From assembly GCF_040702995.1 (NCBI RefSeq), contig NZ_CP159992.1, positions 1,947,501-2,011,500 of the forward strand: a DNA stretch of 64,000 bases. Direction: 5' to 3'. Each line of letters starts with the position of its first letter. Positions within the stretch are counted from its first letter, which is position 1. Below, piece by piece: positions 27,309-36,108 of this stretch. The notes beneath the pieces were generated by a model. The model was given only the letters and a program-made list of their open reading frames with translations. It was not told the DNA's origin and searched no databases. The position numbers and the translations under genes were made by a program. Source of the stretch: Paenibacillus sp. AN1007. GTDB taxonomy: Bacteria > Bacillota > Bacilli > Paenibacillales > Paenibacillaceae.

Positions 27309-28439
27309 ATGAAGGAGGAAAGACTGTATTATGTTGATTGGCTAAGGGTCCTGGTTATTTTATCGCTCATTCCCTATCATGCAGCTTTGACCTATACCGA
27401 GATCGGCAGTACTTATGTTAAAACAACAATCTACGACAGCCGGGTATTGCCGTTTTTGGCTATTAAATCGCCGCTCGCCAGTTTTTTTATGGTTCTTTTG
27501 TTTTTTCTGTCAGGGGTAGCAGCGTATTATTCTTTTCGGCGCAGAGGTAGAACCGATTATTTAAAGGAACGTATAACCAAAATTGGAATCCCCTTTTTGC
27601 TGGGAACCGCCTTTTTGTGCCCTGTACAGGCTTATTTTAAAGCACGATATGAGGGATATTCAGGAACTATTATACAGTTTATTCCCGAGTTCTTCTCTTC
27701 GCAATTCGTTCATTATTTAGCATATGCCCATCTATGGTTTTTGCTGTATCTATTCATCTATACCCTGATCAGCGTGCGCCTGTTTGCAAAGTGGATTGGT
27801 GACGAAACGAAATTGCAAAAGATATCGTCTTATTTAAGCAGCAATAACAAAATATTCATTCCCATTTTGGGTTTGGTTGTGGCTGAAATTTTGCTGCGTC
27901 CCTTTTTCCTTGGTCAGCAAAATTTTGTCTTGGATTGGGCCAACAATATTGTGTATTTCAGTGTTTTTATATTTGGTTTTATTTTTGCTTCCGATGCCAG
28001 TCTGCAGCAGAGAATTTTCCGTCTGTCAGGGACATCCCAACTTATTTTTTTTATACTAATGTTTTTGAATATCGCGATCGAGTACCTGCATATGACAGCA
28101 GCATCCAAGTATCTGCTGCCAATATGGATTCTAACGAAAGGAATTTATGAGTGCTCTGCAGTTATTTTTTTTATTACGCTAGGTAAGAAGTTCTTGAATC
28201 GAGCCAGTCCTATACTCAGTTATCTGAATCAAACTTCGTTTACGTGTTATATAGTTCACTTTATTCCGATAAGTTTTTTGAGTTATTATTTGGCTTCTAA
28301 AGACATTCATATCTATGTCAAATATTTGATTGTGGTAGTGCTTTCGTATGCGTTTATCTGGCTGATATCTGAAGGAAATAGAAGATTAAAGCCTGTGCTT
28401 GCGAGCAGTTTCGGGAAGCAGAAGTCCATGAAATTATAA
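27309..28439 (+). CDS. Membrane-bound acyltransferase, acyltransferase_3 (OafA) family
   Basis: This is a 376-residue protein with about ten hydrophobic segments. It opens with YYVDWLRVLVILSLIPYHAA, the classic family start (D-x-L-R ending in a His), followed by FLSGVAAYYSFRRRG and HLWFLLYLFIYT. Family members move acyl groups, often acetyl or longer chains, onto sugars, peptides or antibiotics at the membrane. It starts 57 bases after the KS protein with GGGAGTG as ribosome site, and its stop lies 11 bases before the next start, so it belongs to the operon. It probably acylates the lipid product or an intermediate; substrate unknown. Confidence 0.85.
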   Translation: MKEERLYYVDWLRVLVILSLIPYHAALTYTEIGSTYVKTTIYDSRVLPFLAIKSPLASFFMVLLFFLSGVAAYYSFRRRGRTDYLKERITKIGIPFLLGTAFLCPVQAYFKARYEGYSGTIIQFIPEFFSSQFVHYLAYAHLWFLLYLFIYTLISVRLFAKWIGDETKLQKISSYLSSNNKIFIPILGLVVAEILLRPFFLGQQNFVLDWANNIVYFSVFIFGFIFASDASLQQRIFRLSGTSQLIFFILMFLNIAIEYLHMTAASKYLLPIWILTKGIYECSAVIFFITLGKKFLNRASPILSYLNQTSFTCYIVHFIPISFLSYYLASKDIHIYVKYLIVVVLSYAFIWLISEGNRRLKPVLASSFGKQKSMKL

Positions 28440-28450
28440 GGGGATTTACG

Positions 28451-29242
28451 ATGAAAGTAATCTTATTCGAAATTGGCGGCTACAGCATTCATTCTTACGG
28501 AGTTATCGTTGCTTTGTCTGTCTTGCTAGCGTATGGCGCTGCCGTTTCTTTCACCAAGAATACGATCTATGAGGAACATATGGCAAATTCACTGTTTTAT
28601 GCGCTTATCTCGGCTTTAATTGGGGCGCGCATTTGGCATGTGTTTTTCTTTCAATGGGATTATTACTCCAAGCATTGGCAAGAAATTCCGTTGATCTGGA
28701 ACGGGGGTATCTCGATTATTGGAGCGATCATCGGCGGAGCAGTTGGGATCGCTCTCTATTCGAGTCGAAAGAAGCTTTCATTCTGGGGGTTTGTTGATCA
28801 TCTTTCTCCAGCGTTGGTACTTGGACAAGCATTGGGGCGAATTGCCTGCTTTTTGAACGGGGATGCTTTTGGATCTCCAACGAATACTGGTTATGGAATT
28901 GTTTATCCAGAAGGTACGATGGCATACGGCCAATACGGTTCGCAGCCGCTCTGGCCAGCGGAGGTTTGGGAGGGGCAATGGGATTTGATCATTTTCACAA
29001 TGCTGCTCATTGTCCGGCATTGGAAACTGCCGACTGGCGTTCGGTTTCTTTCGTACTGCTTCCTGTATGCATTTGGTAGATTTATGTTGGAATACTTACG
29101 AGGGGATTCACCGAGGTACGCATTGCAATGGACCGCAGGGCAATGGACCAGCATGATCATGGTGACAGGTTCGTTCTTATTAATCGGATATTTTTATTTC
29201 CTTTTCAGGTATAAACGAGGGGACTCAATCGGCACCGATTAG
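28451..29242 (+). CDS. Second Lgt-like diacylglyceryl transferase homologue
   Basis: A 263-residue polytopic membrane protein with Lgt-like order: HSYGVIVALS near residue 13, the core GRIACFLNGDAFGSPT near 136, and GRFMLEYLRGD near 207. Compared with canonical GRLGNFINGE, the Asn after GR is Cys and the Glu after NG is Asp; the segment corresponding to FHGG reads SIIGA. It therefore differs from housekeeping Lgt and also from the paralogue at 17078. It lies tightly inside the operon (AAGGGG before ATG 28451), next to an acyltransferase and an AMP-forming ligase, which points to glyceryl or acyl-glyceryl transfer in product assembly rather than lipoprotein maturation. Confidence 0.85.
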   Translation: MKVILFEIGGYSIHSYGVIVALSVLLAYGAAVSFTKNTIYEEHMANSLFYALISALIGARIWHVFFFQWDYYSKHWQEIPLIWNGGISIIGAIIGGAVGIALYSSRKKLSFWGFVDHLSPALVLGQALGRIACFLNGDAFGSPTNTGYGIVYPEGTMAYGQYGSQPLWPAEVWEGQWDLIIFTMLLIVRHWKLPTGVRFLSYCFLYAFGRFMLEYLRGDSPRYALQWTAGQWTSMIMVTGSFLLIGYFYFLFRYKRGDSIGTD

Positions 29243-29283
29243 CCAGAGAGAATGAGACAATCGACAAGGAGTGAGGGTTGTAG

Positions 29284-30780
29284 ATGATGTCCAAATTGCA
29301 GAGTGATTATAATTTCATTGAAAAGTTCAAATTCATGGCTGAGTCTTATCCGGATTTTACGGCTTATGAGGAAGAGGGAACGGATATTAAATACACTTAT
29401 CGTGAATGCCTTCGGCAAATAGAAGTGTGGAAGGGATACTTTGCAGCGCTGGATATCAAATCGGGCGACAAAATTTTAATTTTTTTGGCGGAAGAAATTG
29501 AATTTATCTTTAGTTTTTATGCATTAGCTTCAACAGGGGTTATTTCTGCGTTTTATGACACAAAAGCGACAGATTATGAACTGAACCAAATCATGGAGCA
29601 ATTCGATCCGGATGGAATTGTTACGTCGAGTAAACATTTTGCCCGCAGGGACCAATTACTTTATAATCCGGGCTTGCGATTTGTTATGACGACAGATTCT
29701 TTTGACGATATCCGTACTGATTCTATCTTTGAAAAAATAATTTTTTCCGATTTGCCCCGTTCTCCGATACCATTGGAAGCCCCGGAAAGAGATACAATAA
29801 TTAGCTGTCATTTTACATATAAAGGATTCGGATATCCGCTTCAGGTACGTCATACCTATCATGAGTATGCTTTGTTTTTGGAGCAGGCTTGCACGATTTA
29901 CCCGCAAGAACCAGGGTCTGTCAACTTAATTGGCCTCCCTTTCTATCCAATATACGGGATTTCAACGTCTGTTGTTTTCCCGTTATCCAACGGTTCCAAA
30001 ATGCTCGTTTGTAAGGATCTGCCCAAAAAAAACATATTGAGTCTTCTGGCAAACAATGATGTTACTTTGGTGTGTTTGGTTCCGCTGTTGTTGAAAAAGC
30101 TGGCTAATGAAGCTGCATTGGATAATGAAGGACATAGAGACAAGCTGGACCCCAGGTTGGAAATAATCTCAGGCGGAAGTTATCTCAATGAAGGGCTTCA
30201 AAAAGCGATATATAAAAGCCTTGGCCTAAAGGTTTATCAGGGCTATGGTCTAACAGAAACCTTCCCCATTACGTTCAATCATAAAAAGAAAGTGTGTTTT
30301 GGCACCATTGGTTCCCCGATTAGTGAGTATACGACGATTTCGATTGTTAATTATGACGGGATGCCGCTCCCAACGGGCGAAGTAGGGGAGATCATGATTA
30401 AAGGGAAAACGATTGCGGAGGGTTATTACGGTAAAAAAGCGGAGACAGAGAATTTTTTTCAACAGGGAGGTATTTACACGGGGGATTTAGGTTATTTGGA
30501 CCAGGATGGTTTCCTTCATTTTGTCGGCAGAAAATATCCGTTTACAAAGGTTACGTCTAAGATGGTCGATTTATTGGAAATTGAACAGGCAGTCACAAAT
30601 TATAGTGGGGTCATTGAAGCGAGAGCCATCGTTCGGGAGAATGACAAGTTTGGGGAGCTTGTATATTTGTACGTCAAAGTGGAGCGGCAGAAACAAATCA
30701 CAGAAAAAGACCTCAAAAGTCATTGCAGAACGTTTTTGTCAAGGCATAAAGTGCCTAGCAAAATCTACGTGGTAAATTAA
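29284..30780 (+). CDS. AMP-dependent acyl ligase-like protein lacking the C-terminal Lys motif
   Basis: This 498-residue protein has ANL-superfamily order. The A5 motif YQGYGLTET is near residue 320, the A7 motif YTGDLGYLDQDG near 398, and the hinge FVGRKYPFTKV near 414. The phosphate-loop region near 181 reads FTYKGFGYPLQV instead of YTSGTTGxPKGV. The protein stops at KVPSKIYVVN, before the A10 GK motif whose Lys normally makes the adenylate. It may be an altered ligase, a loader that needs another Lys, or inactive. Context suggests activation or transfer of a starter acyl chain. GGAGTGAGGG precedes ATG 29284; ATG 29287 is an alternative. Confidence 0.8.
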   Translation: MMSKLQSDYNFIEKFKFMAESYPDFTAYEEEGTDIKYTYRECLRQIEVWKGYFAALDIKSGDKILIFLAEEIEFIFSFYALASTGVISAFYDTKATDYELNQIMEQFDPDGIVTSSKHFARRDQLLYNPGLRFVMTTDSFDDIRTDSIFEKIIFSDLPRSPIPLEAPERDTIISCHFTYKGFGYPLQVRHTYHEYALFLEQACTIYPQEPGSVNLIGLPFYPIYGISTSVVFPLSNGSKMLVCKDLPKKNILSLLANNDVTLVCLVPLLLKKLANEAALDNEGHRDKLDPRLEIISGGSYLNEGLQKAIYKSLGLKVYQGYGLTETFPITFNHKKKVCFGTIGSPISEYTTISIVNYDGMPLPTGEVGEIMIKGKTIAEGYYGKKAETENFFQQGGIYTGDLGYLDQDGFLHFVGRKYPFTKVTSKMVDLLEIEQAVTNYSGVIEARAIVRENDKFGELVYLYVKVERQKQITEKDLKSHCRTFLSRHKVPSKIYVVN

Positions 30781-30809
30781 AAATCATTGTGCGGGGGGTG
30801 AATGTACAG

Positions 30810-31457
30810 ATGAAGATCAAAAGCTTCTCATCTGTGGTTCCATTAATCTTTACAATTACGGGCTATTTATTGGGCGGTTCATTTGTGGTGTACCTTTTTT
30901 GTAAGTTGAACACATTTGAGGAAAAAGTTATGTTTTTGGTAATGGTTTCCACGTATATTCTTTGGTCCGCCTGGGAGGTGAGAATTACGTTATCTGAGTT
31001 AAAGAAGGAGGATGAAAAGAAAGATAAAAGCACGCTGGAATTGGCGGGCATCATCAAAAATTTTATGCTTGTAGGTGCATTAGCTGCCTCATCATCTATT
31101 CATGCTGTCTCCTGGTGTGTGGGTTATGGCCTCATTTGCCTTGGTATTATTCTGAGAGCAGCTTCCATCAAGGCGATTGGCTCCGCCTATTCCCACAGGA
31201 TTAGGGAGCTTGTAGGTAAACCAATAACAACAGGGCCTTATAAAATTATAAGGCATCCCTCTTATATGGGGACGCTTATCATTCATACTGGTCTAGTTGT
31301 CGTGTTGTTTAACACATTTTCACTGATTGGTCTCATTTTGTGGTATTTGAACGCGATATACCGAATCAGGGTAGAGGAAAAACAATTGTTCAAAAACAAA
31401 TATTATGCAGCTTATGCCAAATCGACGGTCTACAGGTTAATCCCGGTAATTTGGTAA
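30810..31457 (+). CDS. Isoprenylcysteine carboxyl methyltransferase-like membrane methyltransferase
   Basis: The protein has four or five hydrophobic segments and the ICMT/phospholipid methyltransferase signature: GPYKIIRHPSYMG near residue 144, then RVEEKQLF and KYYAAYAKST near the C-terminus. Relatives methylate a carboxylate or an amine at the membrane using S-adenosylmethionine. I prefer ATG 30810, which has GGGGGG 11 bases upstream, over GTG 30789. Within this operon it could methylate a carboxyl or head group of the lipid product. The exact substrate cannot be told from sequence. Confidence 0.8.
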   Translation: MKIKSFSSVVPLIFTITGYLLGGSFVVYLFCKLNTFEEKVMFLVMVSTYILWSAWEVRITLSELKKEDEKKDKSTLELAGIIKNFMLVGALAASSSIHAVSWCVGYGLICLGIILRAASIKAIGSAYSHRIRELVGKPITTGPYKIIRHPSYMGTLIIHTGLVVVLFNTFSLIGLILWYLNAIYRIRVEEKQLFKNKYYAAYAKSTVYRLIPVIW

Positions 31458-31541
31458 GCGATTTAGTCTAATTGGTTACTATTAAACGTTGTACGGGAGG
31501 TTTTTTGTATCGCAATATCATATGAAGAGTTTGCCGTCATC

Positions 31542-32516
31542 ATGATCGGAGGAACCGGATTCGTAGGACGGAAAACGATAGAGCAACTAAACCGATCAAG
31601 TGGCGGAAAGCTGGAAATCCGAGCGCTTGTTAGGGACAAGACGAATTTGACTAAACTGCCAAATGTTACGCCGGTCATTGGCTCACTTCCAGATGTGCCG
31701 GACCAGTTGTTTACGAACAAGCCCAATATTGTAATCCACTTCGGCACAAAAAATAGGGATACGGACGGGAGCGGATTTGGGGAGATAAATGTCACTGGAA
31801 CGCGTAATCTGATGTACGCTTTGCCTAAATCGACCGCAGGGGTTATTTACGGAAGTTCATTTTCCGTTTACGGACAAGGGAACTTATTAAATGCTAATGA
31901 GCTGACCATTACCAATCCTGAAACTCCGCTGGCTGTTTCGCGGGCCAAAGCGGAAACTATCATTTTAAATGAGATGGAGAAGCGTGGGAGAAGCGCCTTT
32001 GTTCTGCGTCCAAGATTTATCGTAGGTAAAGATGATGCTTATACGCTGCCAACTCTGATTAAAGCCTACAATCATCACTTAAATGTGGGTAGTGGTAGTC
32101 AATTATCCACTTATATTGAAGTTCATGATTACGCCAAGATCATTACAAGGCTCACGGATGTTTTATTTCAGAAGGCTGCTGAGGGGATTTATTTGCAAAG
32201 TCCTTTAAATATCGGCTATCGAAATCCTTTGCCCTTGAAGCAGCTTCACTCCGTTTTTCAAAAGGTGTTTGGTTACAAGCGTCAATTCTATGTCCCGGTT
32301 CCCAAGGGCTTACCCAGTTTGTTGAAGAAGAGCGGCCTAAAGATGATAGATAAAGCTGCGACGATACTGGAACTTGGTGCATTCTCTCATTCGGCAGATG
32401 TATCGCTGCTCGAAAAAATGATCGGCTCAGACATTATTCAGAAAGATCCGGAGGAAGTTATTTTGCAGCTTCTCTCCGCATCGGATTCAAATAGCTTTGA
32501 AGCTAAGCAAAGCTGA
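31542..32516 (+). CDS. SDR-fold NAD-dependent epimerase/dehydratase-like protein without YxxxK
   Basis: A Rossmann motif GGTGFVG sits at residues 3-9, followed by YGSSFSVYG near 106. The position of the catalytic YxxxK reads LAVSR in PLAVSRAKAE near 130, so both Tyr and Lys are lost; enzymatic redox activity is doubtful. The start is odd. ATG 31542 has no ribosome site and begins inside the first beta strand. In-frame codons upstream (EEFAVI) complete the strand but contain no start codon. ATG 31522 would fit if one base were inserted (MKEFAVIMIGG), so a one-base deletion near the start is likely. It may be a binding or scaffold protein, or a decaying gene. Confidence 0.7.
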   Translation: MIGGTGFVGRKTIEQLNRSSGGKLEIRALVRDKTNLTKLPNVTPVIGSLPDVPDQLFTNKPNIVIHFGTKNRDTDGSGFGEINVTGTRNLMYALPKSTAGVIYGSSFSVYGQGNLLNANELTITNPETPLAVSRAKAETIILNEMEKRGRSAFVLRPRFIVGKDDAYTLPTLIKAYNHHLNVGSGSQLSTYIEVHDYAKIITRLTDVLFQKAAEGIYLQSPLNIGYRNPLPLKQLHSVFQKVFGYKRQFYVPVPKGLPSLLKKSGLKMIDKAATILELGAFSHSADVSLLEKMIGSDIIQKDPEEVILQLLSASDSNSFEAKQS

Positions 32517-32571
32517 AACGATCCGACTTACATAAGTTTGTCGACTAAATTTCTTGTAAAGGAATGAGTCT

Positions 32572-33150
32572 ATGTTAAGCATGCTGGCTACTTCGGTGCC
32601 TATTATTGTTGCGACCATACTAAATATGTTTTTCTTAAAAACTTCTCTGTTTCAGACCTTAAACAAGCCCATTGATAACCAGATTACATTAAAAGATGGG
32701 AATCGATTATTCGGAGCGAATAAAACCTGGAGAGGTTTCTGGGGTATGGTGTTTTTTAGTTCCATCTGTTGTATTGCTTGGGGAGGGCTTTCAAGCCAGA
32801 TTCCCGCTTTGGAAAAGTACGTGCTGCTGTATTCGCACTACGAAAATAGTGTTTTGTATAATTTCCTAGTAGGTGTGCTTCTCGGGCTGGCTTACGGCAT
32901 TTTCGAACTGCCGAATAGTTTTCTGAAAAGAAGAATCAATATACAGCCTGGCAAAAGCAAAAAGAGCTTGGGGGGAATTGGTTTTATTGTTTTGGATCAG
33001 GTTGATTCATTGTTCGGCTGTGTTCTAGTTGTTAGTTTAGTTCATCCAATGACATTGTTTTACTACATCTCTTTTGTTATTTTCGGAGGTTTTATTCATA
33101 TTGTATTAAGTTCACTGCTTTATTTGATGAAATTACGCAGCAATTTCTGA
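32572..33150 (+). CDS. CarS-like CTP transferase (CDP-archaeol synthase family, PF01864-like)
   Basis: A 192-residue membrane protein with about five hydrophobic segments. GANKTWRGF near residue 48 is the family hallmark, and FLKRRINIQPGKS near 121 followed by LDQVDSLFG near 142 matches the conserved K/R-rich loop and Asp-containing segment. CarS enzymes move CMP from CTP to a phosphorylated ether lipid, making a CDP-activated lipid; CdsA does the same for phosphatidate. Its place beside polyketide and Lgt-like genes suggests that the product is a phospholipid-like molecule activated as a CDP derivative. GGAA lies 8 bases before ATG 32572. Confidence 0.8.
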   Translation: MLSMLATSVPIIVATILNMFFLKTSLFQTLNKPIDNQITLKDGNRLFGANKTWRGFWGMVFFSSICCIAWGGLSSQIPALEKYVLLYSHYENSVLYNFLVGVLLGLAYGIFELPNSFLKRRINIQPGKSKKSLGGIGFIVLDQVDSLFGCVLVVSLVHPMTLFYYISFVIFGGFIHIVLSSLLYLMKLRSNF

Positions 33151-33194
33151 TGCTGTAGGTATTGGACAAATGTGGAGTAGAGGAGTTTTTATAT

Positions 33195-34502
33195 ATGACA
33201 ACGCTTAAATCTTGGCTGCTTGGTGATTTGACTGCTTTCAGAGAAGACCGATTGAAATTTTTTACGAAATTTAGAGAACAGGGAGATATGGTTAAAGTAC
33301 GCTTTGGCCCTGTTCAAAAAGGATATATTATGTATCATCCTAATTATATTCATGAGGTGTTGGTTACAAAACATGCAAGTTTTCATAAAGGAAGAGGGTT
33401 GGAGAAAGCGAAAATTCTGATCGGAGACGGCCTGCTTACCAGTGAGGGACAGATTCATCGGAAGCAGCGTAAGCTGATTCAACCCCATTTTACATCACAA
33501 AAACTAAAAGTTTATGCTGAGCAGATGGTTGAGGATACGACAGAACTTATTGAGGAGTGGAGGGATGGGGAAGAACGTTCGATAAGTGATGATATGATGA
33601 AACTGACTCTGAATGTCATTACGAAAACGATGTTCGGAACCCATATTCAGAATCGTCAAGAAAAAATCAGAGAGGCCTACGAACGTGTTATAGCAAGCAC
33701 AAAGGCGCTCGTAAGGGTTCCTAAGATGCTGCCAACCTCCAAAAACAATGAGGTAAAGCAATCACTAAAACTACTGAATGATATTACTTTTTCCATAATA
33801 GATCAGAGAAAAAAGGAATCAGAGAACGACCGAAGCGACTTACTTTCTGTACTCCTCTCCGCGAAAGATGAAGAAGGACAAGGCATGTCCGATCAAGAGC
33901 TGCGCGATCAGGTGATGACCATCTTACTCGCTGGTCATGAAACCACGGCTCATACATTATCGTGGACTTGGTATCTGTTATCGCAGCATCCCGAGGTGGA
34001 GGAAAAGTTTTGGGCAGAGCTGGAAACCATCCTCGAAGGAAGAAAGCCAGTCTATGAGGATGTGCGAAAGCTTACCTATACAACGCAAATTATTCAGGAA
34101 TCGATGCGGCTGTATCCTGTCGCATGGATTATCGTCCGCAAAACAGTTGAGGAAGTCGAAATAGCCAATCAACGCCTGTTCCCAGGTGATATCGTTTTTA
34201 TGAGCCAGTATGCGGTGCATCGGGACCCCAGATATTTTGAAAACCCTGAAGAATTTACTCCGGAGCGATTTAGCGGCGATTTTCTTAAACGAATTCCTCA
34301 GTATGCTTATTTTCCGTTTGGCGGAGGGCCTCGGGTTTGTATCGGCAATCATTTTGCGATGATGGAAGCGGTTCTGATCCTTGCGACTATAGGACAGCGG
34401 TATCGTCTCCGAATGGTGGACGACACAATTCCCGTGCCTGAGCCGCTATTGACGATGCGTCCCAAGGATGGTATCAAAATGAAGGTCGAAAAGCGAAAAT
34501 GA
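33195..34502 (+). CDS. Cytochrome P450
   Basis: A soluble haem monooxygenase with all main motifs: I-helix AGHETTAHT near residue 243, ExxR in ESMRLYP near 300, PERF near 360 and the haem loop FPFGGGPRVCIG near 378, whose Cys ligates iron. It resembles bacterial P450s acting on fatty or polyketide chains. I chose ATG 33195 (MTTLKSWLLGD) because AGGAG lies 9 bases upstream; the longer TTG 33162 start has no site. It lies between the CarS-like and MATE genes and probably oxidises the cluster product. Confidence 0.95.
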   Translation: MTTLKSWLLGDLTAFREDRLKFFTKFREQGDMVKVRFGPVQKGYIMYHPNYIHEVLVTKHASFHKGRGLEKAKILIGDGLLTSEGQIHRKQRKLIQPHFTSQKLKVYAEQMVEDTTELIEEWRDGEERSISDDMMKLTLNVITKTMFGTHIQNRQEKIREAYERVIASTKALVRVPKMLPTSKNNEVKQSLKLLNDITFSIIDQRKKESENDRSDLLSVLLSAKDEEGQGMSDQELRDQVMTILLAGHETTAHTLSWTWYLLSQHPEVEEKFWAELETILEGRKPVYEDVRKLTYTTQIIQESMRLYPVAWIIVRKTVEEVEIANQRLFPGDIVFMSQYAVHRDPRYFENPEEFTPERFSGDFLKRIPQYAYFPFGGGPRVCIGNHFAMMEAVLILATIGQRYRLRMVDDTIPVPEPLLTMRPKDGIKMKVEKRK

Positions 34503-34529
34503 TGATGCTTGTCCTAAAGGAGACTCCAT

Positions 34530-35918
34530 ATGCGTCCTACAGCGGTCCCAAATGATCAGCCGACCTTGCTGACGGAAGGTTCTATTTTTAAAAAGTTGTT
34601 CTTGTTCTCCATTCCAATCTTGTTAGGTAATGTTCTACAGTCTTTAAATGGTTCCATTAACTCGATTTTTATCGGTAAATTGCTTGGCGAACAAGCACTT
34701 GCAGCAGCATCGAATGGATTTATGATCATGTTTTTTCTCATTAGTGCTATTTTTGGGCTCGCAATGGCCTTTGTCATTCTGATGGGGCAGCATCTCGGTG
34801 CCCAGAGAGTTGATCAAGCCAAAAAAGTGGTCGGCACCAGTGTAACTTTCTTCTTCATCTTGTCACTTATAATTTCTCTATCTGGAATCTTCTTTACGCA
34901 TTTAATTATGGACTGGATAAGCACCCCTACAGATATTTTAGAGATGGCCAATACGTATATGCGAATTATTTTCGCTGGTGTTCCATTCCTGTTCGGATTT
35001 AGTCTGGTTATGGCCATCTTACGCGGCTCCGGCAATTCTAAGACACCCGTCTACTACTTGTTAGTTTCCGTCGGAATGGATATTGTGATGAATCCGCTGC
35101 TCATTAAAGGAATAGGTCCATTCCCGGAGATGGGTATTGCTGGCTCGGCGACGGCAACCTTTCTAGCTCAAATGATTAGCTTTATCCTGCTTCTAATCCA
35201 TCTGTACGTTAAAAAAAATTTTTTACGCATCACGAAAGACGATTTGCATTTGCTGCGTATGGACGTTAGCATTATCCGTTTTGCTTTATTAAAGGGGCTC
35301 CCCATGGGACTCAATATGGTCATTGTTTCTGCGAGCAATGTATTGCTAATCAAGCTGGTCAATACGTTTGGATCTGAGGCCGTTGCGGCATTTGCAGCGG
35401 CCAATCAGATTTCCAACTATGTACAATTGCCGGCTTTAGCTATCGGGGGAGCGGTGACCTTCATGGCTGCACAATGTATCGGTGCAGGAATGTGGGAGAG
35501 AATAACTCGTATCGCTTGGGCGGGGATTGTCTTCAATATCGTGATGACCGGTTTATTAGTTTTACTGCTGTATGGTTTTAATAGAGAAGCACTTGCCCTG
35601 TTTTTACCTTCTGAAGGGAAGGCTATTGAATTAGGAATGCAAATAAATGCTATAACTCTTTGGTCATTTATGATATATGGTATTTTTAGTGTTATAGTCG
35701 GCGTGGTTCGCTCTGCTGGAGCTACCCTGGTACCCATGATTATTTCCTTTATTTCGATGATCATCATCCGAAATCCACTTGCAGTCTATTTTGGCGAAAA
35801 CTATGGGTTTGATTCGATATGGTTTTGTTTCCCGATCGGGTTTGCGGGCGCATCCGTCTTCATATTTATATATTATTGGAAGGGTAATTGGAAGGAATTA
35901 AATTTGAAACCGGATTGA
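34530..35918 (+). CDS. MATE family multidrug/lipid exporter
   Basis: A 462-residue protein with 12 predicted membrane segments in two repeats. It has the MATE-type start (IFKKLFLFSIPILLGNVLQSLNGSI is the first helix region), an acidic-free central loop and GSGNSKTPV near residue 167. MATE proteins use Na or H gradients to export small molecules. AAAGGAG precedes ATG 34530, 27 bases after the P450 stop, so it is the last gene of the cluster and a likely product exporter or self-protection pump. Confidence 0.92.
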   Translation: MRPTAVPNDQPTLLTEGSIFKKLFLFSIPILLGNVLQSLNGSINSIFIGKLLGEQALAAASNGFMIMFFLISAIFGLAMAFVILMGQHLGAQRVDQAKKVVGTSVTFFFILSLIISLSGIFFTHLIMDWISTPTDILEMANTYMRIIFAGVPFLFGFSLVMAILRGSGNSKTPVYYLLVSVGMDIVMNPLLIKGIGPFPEMGIAGSATATFLAQMISFILLLIHLYVKKNFLRITKDDLHLLRMDVSIIRFALLKGLPMGLNMVIVSASNVLLIKLVNTFGSEAVAAFAAANQISNYVQLPALAIGGAVTFMAAQCIGAGMWERITRIAWAGIVFNIVMTGLLVLLLYGFNREALALFLPSEGKAIELGMQINAITLWSFMIYGIFSVIVGVVRSAGATLVPMIISFISMIIIRNPLAVYFGENYGFDSIWFCFPIGFAGASVFIFIYYWKGNWKELNLKPD

Positions 35919-36007
35919 ACAGAACTTAAAAATTGGAAGTGCCAATGGATGTGGGTGGAGGTATCTTGAAATCCACTGACAAAAGGCAATGACGGAAAAA
36001 CGAAAAT

Positions 36008-36044
36008 GGGACAAGGCAGGATAAACTGCTGCTTTGTCCCGTTT
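36008..36044. terminator. Terminator-like hairpin at the right end of the lipid/polyketide cluster
   Basis: GGGACAAGGCAG and CTGCTTTGTCCC form a stem of about 11 bp followed by GTTT. It lies between the MATE gene (+) and the convergent HAD gene (-), so it may serve both directions. Confidence 0.6.
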
Positions 36045-36108
36045 AGACGTTTCGTTATTATAATCTTGAATGATGTGTATTTTTAAGGACAGTCTCGTTT
36101 GAAATGTG

